Source of the DNA: a virus
Virus record (IMG/VR): IMGVR_UViG_3300001848_000161
Coordinates: 1-29,363 of that record
DNA: 29,363 nt
Strand: one strand, 5' to 3'
Positions 28,631-29,363 of this stretch are shown one piece after another; within the stretch, counting starts at the first letter, position 1; each line of letters starts with the position of its first letter. The position numbers and the translations under genes were made by a program. The notes under the pieces are model-generated. The model did no database searches. It saw nothing but the letters and a program-made list of their open reading frames with translations, and had not been told where the DNA came from.

Positions 28631-29282
28631 AGACATTCGTCAGTATTTCCGCGACGAACTTGCCGCCTCGCGGTTTGTCACTGACAAGAGCGGCGTAAAG
28701 ACGCTTGAAATGATTGGCGCAAACTTCATTGCCGACGAAACATCGATCTTCGGCGATGTCAACTGGGAATATGTCGCTCGTGAGCTTGAATGGTATGACT
28801 CGCAAAGCCTCAAGGTCGCTGACATTCCAGGTGGCACACCAAAGATCTGGCAGCAAGTCGCCTCCAAGAATGGCGAGATCAACTCGAACTACGGCTGGGC
28901 GATTTATTCTGAGCAGAATCACAAGCAATTCTGGTCTGTGCTGCTCGAGCTGATTGCAAATCCGAACAGCCGCCGTGCTGTGATGATCTATACTCGTCCC
29001 ACGATGCATCAGGACTACTGTCGCGATGGTATGTCCGACTTTATGTGTACCAATGCAGTTCAGTATCTGATCCGAGACAACAAAGTACACGCTGTAGTTC
29101 AGATGCGCTCGAACGATGTAGTCTTTGGCTACAAGAATGACCGTGCATGGCAAAGTGAGGTTCTGAATCGTTTGGTACGTTCACTGAATATGCTAGCACA
29201 GCAAAATTACTACGCAGGTGACATCATCTGGAATGTCGGCTCGCTGCACATCTACGAGCGTCACTTCAATCTGCTTACATAA
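28617..29282 (+). CDS. Thymidylate synthase/dCMP hydroxymethylase family enzyme
   Basis: The frame opens at 28539, but ATG 28617 fits the family, giving 221 residues. Seen motifs are the active-site loop Arg pair NSRRAVMIYTRP (117-128), the probable catalytic Cys in FMCTNAVQYLIRD (C144), QMRSNDVVFGYKNDRAW (162-178) and the C-terminal SLHIYERHF (209-217). In this family the residue after GLPF in ThyA is Asn, which selects dUMP, whereas dCMP hydroxymethylases have Asp. Here the aligned position appears to be D175. The protein would convert dCMP or dUMP to a 5-substituted nucleotide using methylenetetrahydrofolate. It is shorter than E. coli ThyA (264). Start and stop overlap neighbours. Confidence 0.85.
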   Translation: MLRVKDIRQYFRDELAASRFVTDKSGVKTLEMIGANFIADETSIFGDVNWEYVARELEWYDSQSLKVADIPGGTPKIWQQVASKNGEINSNYGWAIYSEQNHKQFWSVLLELIANPNSRRAVMIYTRPTMHQDYCRDGMSDFMCTNAVQYLIRDNKVHAVVQMRSNDVVFGYKNDRAWQSEVLNRLVRSLNMLAQQNYYAGDIIWNVGSLHIYERHFNLLT

Positions 29283-29363
29283 TGTCAGAAAAGTGGGACA
29301 AACGCTATCTGGAGCTAGCTCGGCATATTTCCGAGTGGTCAAAAGATCCGTCAACCAAGATCG
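29282..29363 (+). CDS. Deoxycytidylate deaminase-like protein, N-terminus (partial)
   Basis: The gene begins at ATG 29282, overlapping the previous stop (TAATG), and runs off the window after 27 codons. The N-terminus WDKRYLELARHISEWSKDPSTKI matches the start of dCMP deaminases, where SKDPSTKVGA precedes the zinc-binding region, not included here. The enzyme makes dUMP from dCMP, consistent with the preceding thymidylate synthase-family gene. The call is from a short segment and synteny. Confidence 0.8.
   Translation, partial: MSEKWDKRYLELARHISEWSKDPSTKI

Noticed and set aside
1-29363. tRNA genes, CRISPR arrays, insertion sequences or introns
   Set aside because: No cloverleaf-like segment, regular direct-repeat array, transposase or interrupted conserved gene was seen by eye. 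A tRNAscan or similar search could still find something weak.

Overview
This window is a contiguous block of a T4-superfamily myovirus (tailed phage with a contractile tail). Every confident gene lies on the + strand. The order of hallmark genes is tail tube gp19 (3' end only), portal gp20, prohead core, protease gp21, scaffold gp22, major capsid gp23, then UvsY, UvsW, late sigma factor gp55, gp47/gp46, clamp gp45, DsbA, clamp loader gp44/gp62, RegA, Hsp20 and DNA polymerase gp43. The Hsp20 gene, the CobS-like AAA+ ATPase and the compact gp23-tail protein-UvsY-UvsW junction point to the exo-T-even group (marine or freshwater phages of the cyanophage/pelagiphage type) rather than to coliphage T4 itself. 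No photosynthesis gene, tRNA, CRISPR or mobile element is visible, so the host cannot be fixed from this stretch.

Layout. (1) 1-6.9 kb is the late virion module: tail tube end, portal, a gp67-like core protein fused to a Cys-containing C-terminal domain, two histidine-rich paralogues, protease, scaffold with a long acidic insert, capsid, and a second tail-tube-like protein. It is punctuated by strong hairpin terminators and T4-type late promoters (TATAAATA and close variants). (2) 6.9-13.0 kb is recombination and late transcription: UvsY, a basic 57-residue ORF, UvsW, an Sm-like small protein, gp55, gp47 and gp46. (3) 13.1-16.7 kb holds a CobT-like protein (HEXXH plus VWA) and a CobS/MoxR-like AAA+ ATPase, each behind its own promoter. 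(4) 16.8-18.0 kb is a small accessory block: winged-HTH protein, probable tandem ribbon-helix-helix protein, and a dATP/dGTP diphosphohydrolase-domain protein. (5) 18.0-24.6 kb is the replication core: clamp, DsbA, clamp loader, RegA, Hsp20 and polymerase, with several very small genes between them. (6) 24.6-29.4 kb is nucleotide metabolism and unknowns: an Ala/Val-rich protein with a 140-residue tandem repeat, a MazG-like pyrophosphohydrolase, a primase-like protein, an unknown, a PD-(D/E)XK-like protein, a DUF1599 protein, a thymidylate synthase/dCMP hydroxymethylase-family enzyme and the start of a dCMP deaminase.

The parts interlock. gp55 and DsbA serve the late promoters of the capsid module. 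gp45, gp44 and gp62 load the clamp that tethers gp43, and in T4 the clamp also activates gp55-dependent transcription. gp46/47, UvsY and UvsW run recombination-dependent replication, and the last genes feed or remodel the dNTP pool.

The most interesting regulatory signal is a repeated promoter (TTTACA, 16-17 bp, TAGGAT-like) before at least six genes. It often sits so close to the ATG that the mRNA should be leaderless, and it is often overlaid by inverted repeats. The best candidates for something undescribed are the CobS/CobT-like pair, the Ala/Val repeat protein, the His-rich prohead proteins and the structured hsp20 leader. No gene-free stretch exceeds 300 bases; the longest is 9415-9589.
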